This document shows, one piece after another, positions 31,329 through 39,819 of a DNA stretch of 64,000 bases (positions are counted from its first letter, which is position 1; each line of letters starts with the position of its first letter). The stretch spans positions 247,501 to 311,500 of the forward strand of contig NZ_OY781925.1 in the NCBI RefSeq assembly GCF_963677305.1. Direction: 5' to 3'. The notes below the pieces were generated by a model that did no database searches, was not told the DNA's origin, and saw only the letters and a program-made list of their open reading frames with translations. This stretch comes from an uncultured Holophaga sp. Its GTDB lineage: Bacteria > Acidobacteriota > Holophagae > Holophagales > Holophagaceae. The position numbers and the translations under genes are program-made.

Positions 31329-31919
31329 TTGGACAGCCCCTGGATCCTCATTCCCCTCGGGAACCCCGGTCCGGAGTATGCCGGGACCCGGCACAACCTG
31401 GGCCGGCGCCTCCTCCTGGACTGGCTGGCAGCCCGGGGCATCACCCCTGAGCCCCTGCGACTCTTCAAGACGGGCACCCTCTATGCCCTCACCCCCGGCA
31501 TCCAGGCCCTGGTCCCCGCCACCTACATGAACCTCTCCGGCCAGGTCTGCGGAGAGGCCGCCAAGGCGGGTCTCTCCACGAACCGCCTCCTGGTCCTCCT
31601 GGACGACAAGGACCTCCCCCTGGGCACCGGGCGGCTCCGGATGCAGGGCGCAGCCCACGGTCACAACGGGCTGGCCTCCGTCCAGGAGCACCTGGGGACG
31701 GATGCCGTGCCCCGACTGCGCCTGGGTATCGGCCCCTTCCAGCGCCCTCTCCACGAGTTCGTCCTGGGTCCATGGACACCCGCGGAGGAGGAACTCATCC
31801 AGGCCATGGGCTCGCCCTTCGCCGCCTTCCTGGAGTCCCTGGTCACGGAGAGCACCCTGGAAAGGCTCCCGGGGCAGGTCAACCCCGAATCATTCTGGCG
31901 ACCCGTCACGGCATCTTGA
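31329..31919 (+). CDS. pth: Peptidyl-tRNA hydrolase
   Basis: Recycles tRNA by cleaving peptidyl-tRNA dropped from ribosomes. 196 residues, starting at TTG 31329 just after the upstream gene. Motif LIPLGNPGPEYAGTRHN places catalytic His at residue 22 and substrate-binding Asn at 12. YMNLSG, LVLLDDKDLP (catalytic Asp) and AHGHNGLASV are all conserved. Family length (about 190) fits. A structured cold-shock leader follows directly downstream. Confidence 0.96.
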   Translation: MDSPWILIPLGNPGPEYAGTRHNLGRRLLLDWLAARGITPEPLRLFKTGTLYALTPGIQALVPATYMNLSGQVCGEAAKAGLSTNRLLVLLDDKDLPLGTGRLRMQGAAHGHNGLASVQEHLGTDAVPRLRLGIGPFQRPLHEFVLGPWTPAEEELIQAMGSPFAAFLESLVTESTLERLPGQVNPESFWRPVTAS

Positions 31920-31993
31920 TCAAAGCAGGGAATTTCCCCCTTGGCGAAACGGCGGTTTGGCGGGAGTATCGGTCCATATTCTCCTCTACATCC

Positions 31994-32024
31994 GACGCCG
32001 TCTCCCAGCCTGGAGGGAGGCGTC
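31994..32024 (+). promoter_or_regulatory. Hairpin in the leader of the first cold-shock gene
   Basis: GACGCC (31994-31999) pairs with GGCGTC (32019-32024), with further partial pairing inside (TC-CC with GG-GA). No poly-T follows, so it reads as leader structure rather than an intrinsic terminator. It lies 40-70 bases before the csp ATG. Confidence 0.4.
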
Positions 32025-32063
32025 GCTTCCGTTTCCTCCAGGCATGATCCATCGGGTAACGCA

Positions 32064-32267
32064 ATGGCTCAAGGCACCGTCAAGTGGTTCAACGCCGAGA
32101 AGGGCTTCGGCTTCATCATCCCCGACGAGGGGGGTACAGACCTCTTCGTCCATCACACCGCCATCCAGGAGCGGGGCTTCCGCACCCTCCTGGAGAACCA
32201 GCGGGTCCAGTTCGAGGTCGTGCAGGGGCCCAAGGGCCCCCAGGCCACCAACGTCACCAAGGACTGA
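32064..32267 (+). CDS. Cold-shock protein (CspA family)
   Basis: 67 residues, an OB-fold RNA-binding protein that melts RNA secondary structure. RNP1 KGFGFI and RNP2 DLFVHH are intact, as are the [17 protein letters not shown] start and [15 protein letters not shown] end. Start ATG 32064; the in-frame sequence upstream (to 31941) is leader, not coding. It is about 78% identical by eye to the second csp gene 217 bases downstream, so the pair is a tandem duplication. Confidence 0.95.
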   Translation: MAQGTVKWFNAEKGFGFIIPDEGGTDLFVHHTAIQERGFRTLLENQRVQFEVVQGPKGPQATNVTKD

Positions 32268-32282
32268 CCCATAAAAATCCTG

Positions 32283-32311
32283 TTGAAGTCGCTCCGAAGC
32301 ATGGCTACGCT
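32283..32311 (+). promoter_or_regulatory. Predicted sigma-70 promoter for the second cold-shock gene
   Basis: TTGAAG (32283-32288), 17-base spacer, TACGCT (32306-32311). A transcript starting near 32318 would have a leader of about 167 bases before the ATG at 32485. Prediction from sequence only. Confidence 0.4.
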
Positions 32312-32367
32312 TGGCGCAACTCAACCCCGACATCTGACCGGAAGACCTCCCCAGGGTCGGGACCGGT

Positions 32368-32432
32368 GCTTGTTCGCAAGCCCCGGGCTCAACGGAGCCA
32401 TGCTCCCCAGGTGTCCATATCCTGGATGGACA
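32368..32432 (+). promoter_or_regulatory. Structured leader of the second cold-shock gene
   Basis: Two clear hairpins: GCTTG-TTCG-CAAGC (32368-32381), a UUCG tetraloop, and TGTCCAT-N7-ATGGACA (32412-32432). The long leader of cspA-type mRNAs in Escherichia coli switches fold with temperature; whether this one does is inference. Confidence 0.45.
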
Positions 32433-32484
32433 TCTGAGAGTACAACCCCAGGAGCCGGGGCCAGACCCCAAGGATCCAAGCACC

Positions 32485-32691
32485 ATGTCCCAAGGTACCG
32501 TCAAGTGGTTCAACGCCGAGAAGGGTTACGGCTTCATCACCCCCGATGAGGGGGGGCCGGATATCTTCGTCCATCACTCCGCCATCCAGTCCCGCGGTTT
32601 CCGCACGCTGGAGGAGAAGGCCCGCGTGACCTTCGAAGTCGTCCAGGGTCCCAAGGGCCCCCAGGCCGCCAACGTCAACAAGATCCAGTAA
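32485..32691 (+). CDS. Cold-shock protein (CspA family), second copy
   Basis: 68 residues. RNP1 KGYGFI and RNP2 DIFVHH with intact aromatic surface; [17 protein letters not shown] start. Differences from the first copy cluster in the second half ([10 protein letters not shown] versus [10 protein letters not shown]). Its own promoter and leader are visible upstream, and it is closed by a strong terminator. RNA chaperone; probably induced by cold, not tested. Confidence 0.95.
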   Translation: MSQGTVKWFNAEKGYGFITPDEGGPDIFVHHSAIQSRGFRTLEEKARVTFEVVQGPKGPQAANVNKIQ

Positions 32692-32712
32692 AGGCTCCCA
32701 CCCGGCCGGAGA

Positions 32713-32747
32713 GCAGGACCCCGCCACCCGGGCGGGGTCCTGCTTTT
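32713..32747 (+). terminator. Intrinsic terminator after the cold-shock pair
   Basis: 13-bp perfect stem GCAGGACCCCGCC/GGCGGGGTCCTGC, 5-base loop, then TTTT. It starts 21 bases after the csp stop. Confidence 0.9.
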
Positions 32748-32794
32748 GAGGGAAGACCCCTTGCCCCGCGGCGATCTTGCAGGACTATAGATAC

Positions 32795-34348
32795 ATGTCT
32801 TCCTTACCCAGCGGCGAACAGGTCCATCGTGCATCCCAGATCCTCTATCGCTGTCTCGAAGAGGTGGGGAGCACCCGGGCCGTCCTGTACCTGCCCGTAG
32901 AGGGGGTCTTCGAACGGGTGGCCCACTATGGATGGCCCCGCCACAGCGCCCCGCCCCAGACTCTGGAGACCGGTCAGCTCCTTCTGGAGACCCTCGAATC
33001 TGGCCCGCGGGTCGACAACTCGGGGAGCGATCCGCTGCTGGCACCGCTGAAAGAGGGGAGCGCCCAGGCCCGTTTCCTCCTGGCTCCCGTTCCCCTGGCC
33101 CCGGGGCCTGAGGCCCTCCTCATCCAGCGCGACCGGGGGCAGGGCTCGCCCTACCTGGAATCCCGGGACATCCCCCCCACCCAGACCATCTGCCTGGAGC
33201 TATCCGAGGCCCTGGATCCCAACCCCCGCCCCCCCGCCCGGGAGCCTGTGCCCGTGCAGGAGGCCATTCCTGTGGAGGCGCCCCATAGCGAGGTGCTGGT
33301 CTCCTCCCTGGATCTCTCCGAGGTGGTGACCCAGGGGCCCCAGAAGGGCCTCCTGGCCGGGACCTTTCTGCCCGAGCAGCGGACCTTCTTCTGGGAGCTG
33401 GCCGAGGTCCTCTTCCAGGTCCTCCCCCTCGCTGCCGCAGCCCTCTGGATGGAGGACCCGATGGAGGGGCGCCCCATCCTGGTCTACAGCCGCCGCTCCC
33501 TGTCTCCCGACCACCGAAGGGAGATCCAGGGCATCATCTCAGGCCAGCGCCCTGAGTTCGCCCCCTCCGCCTTCAGGGTCATGGCCCGGACAGGCTCCCC
33601 GGGGCGGGAGCCTCTGGACACCCCCCTGGGCACCCATCTCCCCCTCCTGCTGGAGGAGGAGGCCGGGTACCAGGACCTGCTCCTGCTCTGCCGCGCGGAC
33701 CGGAAGCCCTTCTCCGAAAGCGAACTCCAGTTCACCCGCCATATCGCCCGCTTGGCCGCCCACCACCTGCAGGAGGCAAGGCTCCACGAGCGCTACCACC
33801 GCGCCTTCCTCTCTGTCAGCCGGCACCTGCTCGGCGAGGCCCCGGGCCTGCGCACCCACAGCCTCAACACCGCCCGCCTGGCCCGGAACCTCGCGGTGCG
33901 GATCGGCCTGCCCACCGCCACTGTGGAGGCGGTCAGCATCGCGGCCATCCTGCACGATGTCGGCTCCCTGCTCCTGGATCCCGACCTCCACAGCCGAGGA
34001 CGTCTGCGCCCGGAGGATCTCGACCGGATCCGGGCCCACCCCGTCCTGGCCTCCACTTTCCTCAAAGACTTCCAGTTCCCCTTCGATGTCCCCTCCATCA
34101 TCCGCCACCACCACGAGCGCTGGGACGGTACCGGCTATCCCGATGGCCTGTCCGGTGAAGACATCCCCATGGGCAGCCGGATCATCGCCATCATTGAAAC
34201 CTTTGAAGTCATGACCGGGGGCTCCGGCTACCGCCCCCCCGTTCAGCGCAGCGAGGCCCTGGAGGAGATCCGCAGGACAGCCGGTACCCAGTTCGATCCG
34301 GCCCTCGCCCTGGAGTTCCTTGCCATGATGGAGCCCGGCGGGCGTTAA
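32795..34348 (+). CDS. HD-GYP domain protein with GAF-like region
   Basis: 517 residues. The C-terminal half is an HD-GYP domain: RTHSLNTARLA, HD pair in AAILHDVGSLLLD, and the GYP loop HHHERWDGTGYPDG with GLSGEDIPMGSRIIAI. HD-GYP proteins hydrolyse cyclic di-GMP, or bind other dinucleotides when degenerate; the metal-ligand histidines look intact here. The N-terminal 330 residues contain two GAF-like stretches (about 20-125, and 205-325). TTG 32777 is an alternative start. Next to a pseudopilin gene, so it may tune surface structures through c-di-GMP. Confidence 0.85.
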   Translation: MSSLPSGEQVHRASQILYRCLEEVGSTRAVLYLPVEGVFERVAHYGWPRHSAPPQTLETGQLLLETLESGPRVDNSGSDPLLAPLKEGSAQARFLLAPVPLAPGPEALLIQRDRGQGSPYLESRDIPPTQTICLELSEALDPNPRPPAREPVPVQEAIPVEAPHSEVLVSSLDLSEVVTQGPQKGLLAGTFLPEQRTFFWELAEVLFQVLPLAAAALWMEDPMEGRPILVYSRRSLSPDHRREIQGIISGQRPEFAPSAFRVMARTGSPGREPLDTPLGTHLPLLLEEEAGYQDLLLLCRADRKPFSESELQFTRHIARLAAHHLQEARLHERYHRAFLSVSRHLLGEAPGLRTHSLNTARLARNLAVRIGLPTATVEAVSIAAILHDVGSLLLDPDLHSRGRLRPEDLDRIRAHPVLASTFLKDFQFPFDVPSIIRHHHERWDGTGYPDGLSGEDIPMGSRIIAIIETFEVMTGGSGYRPPVQRSEALEEIRRTAGTQFDPALALEFLAMMEPGGR

Positions 34349-34366
34349 GCTGTTCCCGGAGGTCCG

Positions 34367-34879
34367 ATGCGTCCTGCGACCCGCCGGAGGGGAGAGAAGG
34401 GGTACATTCTGGTCATGGTGCTGGGCGCCATGGCCATCGTGGGCATCCTCATGACCCGGGCCATGCCCTCGGTGATCGCCCAGGTGCAACGGGAGAACGA
34501 GGAGGAACTCGTCTTCAGGGGAGAGGCCATCGCCAATGCCATCAAGGCCTACAAGAAGAGCACCGGCAATTACCCCACCTCCCTCGAGACCCTGGTCAAG
34601 ACCAAGCCCCCCATCCTCCGACGGCTCTACAAGGACCCCATGACCCAGGATGGCACCTGGGAAGTGGTCACCGCCGTCCAGGCGGGCCTGACCGGGGACA
34701 AGACCGGCCTGCCCATTGTCGGCGTGCACAGCAAGAGCACCCAGGACAGCTTCCGGACCTACCAGGGAAAGACCCTTTACTGCGACTGGGTCTTCTCTGC
34801 CGCCGACAATCTCTTCGGGATCTCAGGTGGGGATGCCAGCCTTGCCGCTGCAGCCCTCGCTGCCACCACCACCAAGTAA
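34367..34879 (+). CDS. Type II secretion/type IV pseudopilin-like protein
   Basis: 170 residues. An N-terminal leader (MRPATRRRGEKG) ends in a prepilin peptidase site G12-Y13. A hydrophobic helix (YILVMVLGAMAIVGILM) follows, then a globular domain with IANAIKAYKKSTGNYPTSL and a KDPMTQDGTW segment that resembles GspG-type pseudopilins. Position +5 of the mature protein is Met rather than the conserved Glu, so it may be a minor pseudopilin. No other secretion gene is adjacent, so it is an orphan here. Confidence 0.7.
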   Translation: MRPATRRRGEKGYILVMVLGAMAIVGILMTRAMPSVIAQVQRENEEELVFRGEAIANAIKAYKKSTGNYPTSLETLVKTKPPILRRLYKDPMTQDGTWEVVTAVQAGLTGDKTGLPIVGVHSKSTQDSFRTYQGKTLYCDWVFSAADNLFGISGGDASLAAAALAATTTK

Positions 34880-34891
34880 CCCGGAGCCCGC

Positions 34892-36043
34892 ATGCACCGT
34901 CTGAAAGGCCTGGCGGCCGCCCTTCTCCTGACTCTCCCCCTGGCCGCCACTGACTTCCAGACCTGGAGCGGAGCCCTGCAGGCGCGAGGCATCTCCGTGA
35001 GCGCCGGCCTCTGGGACCTCAGCACCGGAAAACTCGTCGAAGGCTGCCAGACCGATCTCCCCCTCGTCCCCGCATCCACAGCCAAGGTGGTCACCACCTA
35101 CGCCATGCTGAAGAGCTGGAAACCGGACACGGAACTGCTCACCGAAATTTCCGGAGACCTCAAGGATGGAGTTGTCCAGGGGGACCTGGTCATCAAGGGC
35201 AGCGGTGACCCCTTCCTCGTCCCCGAGCGGATCTGGCTGCTCGCCCAGGAGCTCCGCCGCCAGGGGGTGCAGCGCATCGTGGGACGCGTGCGCCCGGATC
35301 AGAGCGCCTTCGATGCCCAGATGTACGGCCCCGGCTGGGAGAACACCGCCTTCCGGAACACCCCTCCGATCCTGCCCCTCTCCGTCGGCTTCAACCGGGA
35401 CGAGAGCGGGGCCTATGCGCGGGATCCCAGTGCCCTGGCCGCCGGGCTCGTCACCCGCATCCTCCGGGAGTCGGGCATCCCGGTGGAGGAGAGGGAGATG
35501 CCCGCAGGCCCCCTCCGACGGATCCACACCCTCAGCTCCCCGCCCCTCCGGCGCCTGGTCCAGGACATCAACAAATACAGCAACAATTTCATGGTCGAAA
35601 TGCTTCTGAAGGCCTTCGGCGGGGGGACCTGGAGCGGTGGGACCGCACGGGTCCAGGCCTTCTACCAGTCCGTCCTCGCCCTGGGCCCGGAGAGCATCTC
35701 CCTGGTGGACGGTTCAGGACTCAGCAAGGACGATCGCCTCTCCGCCCGGACCCTGGCCATCGTCCTGCGCGCCGCCTGGAATGACTTCGAGGTGGGTCCC
35801 GAGTTCGTGGACTCCCTGAAGATCATCGGAGGCGAGCCCTGGCACCTGAAGCACCTCAGCCCCGAGACCCTCCGGCGGCTCACGCGGCGGGTCCGCTGCA
35901 AGACAGGTCACCTGAACGATGTGGTCACCGTCTGCGGGTACCTTCAGAAGCCCGACGGCGGCCTCCGGGTCTTCGCGATCCTGCTCAATGGCAAGGCCGA
36001 GGATGACGATATCTGGGAGATGGTCAGCCACTGGGCGGAATAG
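34892..36043 (+). CDS. dacB: D-alanyl-D-alanine carboxypeptidase/endopeptidase (PBP4 family)
   Basis: Cuts peptidoglycan peptides in the periplasm. 383 residues with signal peptide (MHRLKGLAAALLLTLPLAA). The active-site triad has SxxK at S62-T-A-K65 (PASTAKVV), SxN in KYSNNFMVEM and KTG in CKTGHLN. Typical PBP4 is about 470-480 aa; this one is about 90 shorter, so the inserted domains II/III are reduced. GSGDPF and DGSGLS are other family marks. Confidence 0.88.
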   Translation: MHRLKGLAAALLLTLPLAATDFQTWSGALQARGISVSAGLWDLSTGKLVEGCQTDLPLVPASTAKVVTTYAMLKSWKPDTELLTEISGDLKDGVVQGDLVIKGSGDPFLVPERIWLLAQELRRQGVQRIVGRVRPDQSAFDAQMYGPGWENTAFRNTPPILPLSVGFNRDESGAYARDPSALAAGLVTRILRESGIPVEEREMPAGPLRRIHTLSSPPLRRLVQDINKYSNNFMVEMLLKAFGGGTWSGGTARVQAFYQSVLALGPESISLVDGSGLSKDDRLSARTLAIVLRAAWNDFEVGPEFVDSLKIIGGEPWHLKHLSPETLRRLTRRVRCKTGHLNDVVTVCGYLQKPDGGLRVFAILLNGKAEDDDIWEMVSHWAE

Positions 36044-36095
36044 GCCCACCCGCCCACCAGGGCAGAGTAGTCTGGGAACACCCCGAGGAGATCAC

Positions 36096-36476
36096 GTGGC
36101 CAGAGTGTGCATCGTGGATGACAGCCGGCTCGCCCGCACCGTGGCGGCCACCTGTGTCCGCAAGCTGGGCCATGAGGTCGAGGAGATCGATCCCACCAGC
36201 ATCTTCGATGTCCTCAGCGTCCTTCGTTCGACCCCCCCGGACATTCTGCTGACCGACTACCTCATGCCCAATTGCCCTGGGCTCAGCCTCGCCCGCTCCA
36301 GCCACGAGGATGCCGCCCTGAAGAAGATGAGGATCATCGTCATCACCGCCCACAGGGATGCCGAGGTGGAGGAGCGCCTCCTCCGCGTGGGCGTCTCCCA
36401 GGTCCTCCACAAGCCCTTCAACCCCCAGGATCTGATGGACACCATCCAGAGTCTCCTGGAGTCAGCGGAGGATTAG
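36096..36476 (+). CDS. Single-domain response regulator (CheY-like)
   Basis: 126 residues from GTG 36096, with GAGGAG five bases upstream. Receiver-domain residues are all there: D8-D9 (VDDS), phospho-acceptor D54 (LLTDYLMP), T84 (VITAH) and K106 (HKPF). It has no output domain. No kinase is adjacent; the nearest are about 17 kb away. It is the third gene after the HD-GYP/pseudopilin pair on the same strand. Confidence 0.92.
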   Translation: MARVCIVDDSRLARTVAATCVRKLGHEVEEIDPTSIFDVLSVLRSTPPDILLTDYLMPNCPGLSLARSSHEDAALKKMRIIVITAHRDAEVEERLLRVGVSQVLHKPFNPQDLMDTIQSLLESAED

Positions 36477-36484
36477 ACCGCTGG

Positions 36485-37171
36485 CTAGATGGTGAGGGTG
36501 CTGGAGGGAGCCGGGACATCAAAGGCCAGGCGCCCGTGGTCCAGTCCCAGGATCCGCTTCTTCATTCGCTGGATGAGCCCCCGATCGTGGGTGGCCACCA
36601 CCACCGTGGTGCCCTGGCCATTGATGCGCTCGAAGAGGGTCATGATCTCCTGGGCCAGATCCGGGTCCAGGTTGCCCGTGGGCTCATCGGCGATGAGGAC
36701 GAGCGGGTCGTTCACCAGGGCCCGGGCGATGGCCACCCGTTGCTGCTCCCCGCCTGAGAGCTGGAGGGGATGATTGGCCAGCTTGTGCTGGAGGCCAACC
36801 ATTTTGAGAGCCCGGAAGGCCCGGTTCTTCTGCTCGGCGCGGCTCACCCCCAGGATCCGCAGGACGAAGGCCACATTCTCGAAGACCGTCATGGAGTGGA
36901 TGAGCTTGAAGTCCTGGAAGACGACCCCCAGCTTGCGGCGCAGGATGGGGACCTCCTTCTCGGGCATATCCCCCAGCCGGTGCCCGGCCACCCGGATCTC
37001 CCCGGAGGTCGGCAACTGCTGGCGGAAGAGCATCCGCAGGAGGGAGGACTTCCCGGCGCCACTGGGGCCGGTGAGGAAGACGAACTCCCCGGATTCAATG
37101 TGGAAGCTCACATCCGACAAGGCGGTGTGCATCCGTCCGTACTGCTTGCCCACATGGCTGAGGAGAATCAT
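36485..37171 (-). CDS. ftsE: Cell division ATP-binding protein FtsE
   Basis: ATPase of the FtsEX complex, which activates septal peptidoglycan hydrolases. 228 residues: Walker [10 protein letters not shown] (35-43), signature LSGGEQQR, Walker [13 protein letters not shown], and THDRG with the switch His. [21 protein letters not shown] is characteristic of FtsE. The membrane partner gene ftsX is not next to it; downstream is an opposite-strand gene. It lies in a run with rlmN and a 36-codon ORF. Confidence 0.92.
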   Translation of the reverse strand: MILLSHVGKQYGRMHTALSDVSFHIESGEFVFLTGPSGAGKSSLLRMLFRQQLPTSGEIRVAGHRLGDMPEKEVPILRRKLGVVFQDFKLIHSMTVFENVAFVLRILGVSRAEQKNRAFRALKMVGLQHKLANHPLQLSGGEQQRVAIARALVNDPLVLIADEPTGNLDPDLAQEIMTLFERINGQGTTVVVATHDRGLIQRMKKRILGLDHGRLAFDVPAPSSTLTI

Positions 37172-37180
37172 GGCCTGTCC

Positions 37181-37291
37181 TCAGGCATAGGGATCCGGAT
37201 GGTAGGGATCCTCCCCTGGCAGCAGGGGCAGAGACTCCTCTCGCTCCACGCCATAGGGGTTCTCCTCTTCATACATCACGCTGGCGGACAT
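37181..37291 (-). CDS. Candidate 36-residue acidic small protein
   Basis: ATG 37291 has a strong AGGAGGTG ribosome site five bases upstream. The product is MSASVMYEEENPYG..., acidic and proline/tyrosine-rich, ending DPYHPDPYA. It fills the gap between rlmN and ftsE, with the stop nine bases before the ftsE start, which looks like an operonic small gene. No family recognised; it could be a leader peptide for ftsE. Confidence 0.5.
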   Translation of the reverse strand: MSASVMYEEENPYGVEREESLPLLPGEDPYHPDPYA

Positions 37292-37314
37292 CCTGCACCT
37301 CCTGAAGGCATCTT

Positions 37315-38421
37315 CTAGCAACTTCCGGACCCGCCCTGGGGCGGCAGCTCCTTCCTCACCAGCTGGCCACAGGCCCCCTGGACATCCCGACCCCGGCTCT
37401 TCCGCACGGTGACGAAGCAACCCCGGGCCTTGAGGTGGGCCACAAAGGCATCGACCCGGTCCTCGGCGGGCTCCCGGAAGCCCGTCGCCTCGTGTTCGTT
37501 CATGCGGATGAGATTGACGTTGTGCCCGCGGCGCAGCTCTCCCAGCCAATCCGCCAGCCTGTCTGCATCCTCCGGCGTGTCGTTCTGCCCCGCCATCAGG
37601 ACGTATTCGATGGTCAGCTTCTCCCGGTCAGCCAGGGGCCATGCGTCCAGAGCCTGGCGGAGGCGTGCCAGCCCCCAGGCCCGGTTGACGGGCATGATCG
37701 CGCTGCGGGCCTCGTCCGTGGTGGCATTGAGACTCAGCGCCAGCCAGGGACGGGGCTCAAGGTGCGCCAGCCGCTCGATCCCGGGCACCAGCCCCGAGGT
37801 CGAGACGGTGATGCGGCGGGTGGAGATGTTGAGACCCCTGGGGTGGTTGAGGATCCGGATGGCCCGGTGGACCTGGTCGAGGTTGTGCAGAGGCTCCCCC
37901 ATTCCCATGAAGACCAGGGTGATGGCGTGGGGGCGCCCAGGTCCCAGGGCCCGGAGGGTCGCCAGGACCTGCCCCACGATCTCGCCGGCGCTGAGGTTGC
38001 GCCGGATACCCAGGGTCCCGGTGGCGCAGAAGGCGCAACCCATGCCGCAGCCCACCTGACTGGAGACGCAGAGCGTCACCCTGGGGTTACGGACCTCCCG
38101 GGGCATGTGGACGGCCTCGATACACTCGCCATCCCCCAGGCGGAGCATGAGCTTGGTGGAGCCGTCCTCCGAGGGGTAGCACTCCGCCACTTCGGGGAGA
38201 CCTGTCTCGAAGCCGGCCTCCAGCCACTCGCGGATCTCCCGGGAGAGCCAGGGCCTGCCCTCTCGGTACTCCCATGGGCGCTGGATCCGGGCAAAGAGGT
38301 GCTCACCGCGGCCCGGCGCCCCGGCTGCCTCGAAGTCCTCGGGGAGCATCCCGTATATCGACAACCGCCCAGCCCTTTCAGGGGCTGGGCGGTCCCAGGG
38401 ACGAAGTCCAGTGTGCACCAT
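37315..38421 (-). CDS. rlmN: 23S rRNA/tRNA adenine-C2 methyltransferase RlmN
   Basis: Radical-SAM methyltransferase modifying A2503 of 23S rRNA and A37 of some tRNAs. 368 residues from ATG 38421, or 344 from ATG 38349. Radical-SAM cluster motif CGMGCAFC (C-x3-C-x2-C), MGMGEPLHN, and the C-terminal resolving Cys in RDVQGACGQL; the other Cys lies in VTLCVSSQVGCG. A 12-bp perfect inverted repeat (38364-38393) lies between the two possible starts. With the shorter start it would be in the leader. N-terminal homology with other RlmN begins near MLPEDFEAAG, favouring the shorter start. Confidence 0.94.
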   Translation of the reverse strand: MVHTGLRPWDRPAPERAGRLSIYGMLPEDFEAAGAPGRGEHLFARIQRPWEYREGRPWLSREIREWLEAGFETGLPEVAECYPSEDGSTKLMLRLGDGECIEAVHMPREVRNPRVTLCVSSQVGCGMGCAFCATGTLGIRRNLSAGEIVGQVLATLRALGPGRPHAITLVFMGMGEPLHNLDQVHRAIRILNHPRGLNISTRRITVSTSGLVPGIERLAHLEPRPWLALSLNATTDEARSAIMPVNRAWGLARLRQALDAWPLADREKLTIEYVLMAGQNDTPEDADRLADWLGELRRGHNVNLIRMNEHEATGFREPAEDRVDAFVAHLKARGCFVTVRKSRGRDVQGACGQLVRKELPPQGGSGSC

Positions 38422-38492
38422 GGGCCCATTTTACAGGGAAAACACCCCAGGTCCGAATAACGGCAGAGCCCCCCCAGGCATCAAAGAAGTAT

Positions 38493-38519
38493 TGCTAATG
38501 AGACTCCGTCTCAATAGCA
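38493..38519 (+). promoter_or_regulatory. 27-bp Fur-like palindrome upstream of the DUF2325 gene
   Basis: TGCTAATGAGAC-TCC-GTCTCAATAGCA: 11 of 12 half-site positions are symmetric. The AATGAGA half is reminiscent of Fur-family boxes. It lies 20 bases before the ATG at 38539, where a repressor would block initiation. The assignment to Fur is inference. Confidence 0.5.
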
Positions 38520-38538
38520 TCATCAGAGGGGGATAACC

Positions 38539-38835
38539 ATGAGCGTCATGATCGCCGGAGGAGATTACATCGAGACCATCGCAGCCTACCTCAAGCAGCT
38601 GGGGGCGGATGAGATCCTGCACCGCAGCTGTCGCAAGGAGTCGGAGGCCTCCCAGCCCCTCCCCAAGCGACTGGACGCCATCCTGATGCTGACCTCCTAC
38701 CTGGGACACAGCTCCATGCAGCGGCTGAGGAGCGAGGCCCGGCGCCAGGGCATCCCTGTCCTCTATGCCAAACGCTCCTTGGTGGACGTCAAGCGCCAGT
38801 GTGAGGGGCCCGCCAGCCCGATCCGACACGACTGA
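38539..38835 (+). CDS. DUF2325 family protein
   Basis: 98 residues. MSVMIAGGDYIETIAAYLKQLGADEILHRS, DAILMLTSYLGHSSM and ARRQGIPVLYAKRS follow the DUF2325 pattern (a Rossmann-like fold with a conserved D and H). Cytosolic. GAGGGGGAT precedes the ATG. The protein is often associated with metal-responsive genes in other genomes, by recollection; here a Fur-like palindrome upstream agrees with that. No biochemical function known. Confidence 0.8.
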   Translation: MSVMIAGGDYIETIAAYLKQLGADEILHRSCRKESEASQPLPKRLDAILMLTSYLGHSSMQRLRSEARRQGIPVLYAKRSLVDVKRQCEGPASPIRHD

Positions 38836-38882
38836 TCGGCCTGACGCGTGCCGGGATGCCCACCAGGCGCTATGATTGACGA

Positions 38883-39764
38883 GTGAACTGGCGGACGGCT
38901 TGCATCCCTCTTCTCACCACGGCCCTGCTCGCCGCAGGCAGAGCTCCGTCCACCCGAGGGGTCACCTATCTATATACCTACTACGATCGCAAGGGCGGTG
39001 TGGTCATCAACAACCTGCCCCCTTCCTCGGTGCGCGGGCAGGGCCTCATCCTCAAGCGTGTCGGCGTAGGCCAGATCCGGCTCGCCATCAGCAGGGTCGA
39101 GATGTCCCGGGTCCTGCGGAGCCCCGAGCTGCTGGCGATGGTGGATGAGATCGCGGCCACCCAGGGGGTGGACCCCTTCCTGGCCCGGGCCATCATCCAG
39201 GCGGAGAGTGCCTTCAACTACAAGGCCCGGAGCCATGTCGGCGCCCTTGGGCTGATGCAGCTCATGCCGGCCACGGCGCAGCGCTTCGGCGTCCTCGACC
39301 CCTTCGACCCCAGGCAGAACATCACCGGGGGCACCAAATACCTCCGCTGGCTCCTGGATCGTTTCAAGGGTGACACCACCAAGGTGGTGGCCGCCTACAA
39401 TGCCGGCGAGGGGGCCGTGGACAAGTATGGGGGGATCCCCCCCTACAGCGAGACCCGGGCCTATGTCCCCAAGGTCCTGGACCTCTACCGCCGCAAGCTG
39501 GTTCAACCCGACCCCAAGGCCTCGGGCTCCATGGCCCTCCTCAAAAAGGGACGAGGCGGATTCAAGGTCAAGGAGAGCCCGGTGGATCCGGAAAAGAAGC
39601 CAGAGACCATGCTGGCCACCTCCACCCCTCCGGAGCCTCCTGCTCCTCCAGTCCTGAACACCCGCCTCTACCGTTGGAAGGATGGGGCCGGGCGCTTCCA
39701 TATCAGCGACCAACCCCCTCCCCGGGGTTCCAGAGAAGTGAAAGTCTCGGGCACTCCCGAATAG
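38883..39764 (+). CDS. Lytic transglycosylase (SLT) with flanking DUF4124-like repeats
   Basis: 293 residues from GTG 38883. N-terminal hydrophobic segment (signal peptide-like, [13 protein letters not shown]). A DUF4124-like strand ([17 protein letters not shown]) follows, then the SLT domain with catalytic E108 in [27 protein letters not shown] and [12 protein letters not shown] Pro/Lys-rich linker leads to a second DUF4124-like unit ([19 protein letters not shown]). It cleaves glycan strands in the periplasm. It is near ychF with no obvious functional link. Confidence 0.9.
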   Translation: MNWRTACIPLLTTALLAAGRAPSTRGVTYLYTYYDRKGGVVINNLPPSSVRGQGLILKRVGVGQIRLAISRVEMSRVLRSPELLAMVDEIAATQGVDPFLARAIIQAESAFNYKARSHVGALGLMQLMPATAQRFGVLDPFDPRQNITGGTKYLRWLLDRFKGDTTKVVAAYNAGEGAVDKYGGIPPYSETRAYVPKVLDLYRRKLVQPDPKASGSMALLKKGRGGFKVKESPVDPEKKPETMLATSTPPEPPAPPVLNTRLYRWKDGAGRFHISDQPPPRGSREVKVSGTPE

Positions 39765-39819
39765 TCCCCTTGATCCCCCTGACAGGTCTGGGAAACTGAT
39801 CTTTTGGTCTGGAGGCTTC

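Noticed and set aside
32064..32691. The csp duplication as a mobile repeat
   Set aside because: Only coding regions match; no terminal repeats or transposase.
38364..38393. Perfect inverted repeat near the rlmN start as a terminator
   Set aside because: No T-run on either strand and it lies at the 5' end of rlmN; more likely leader or early-coding structure.
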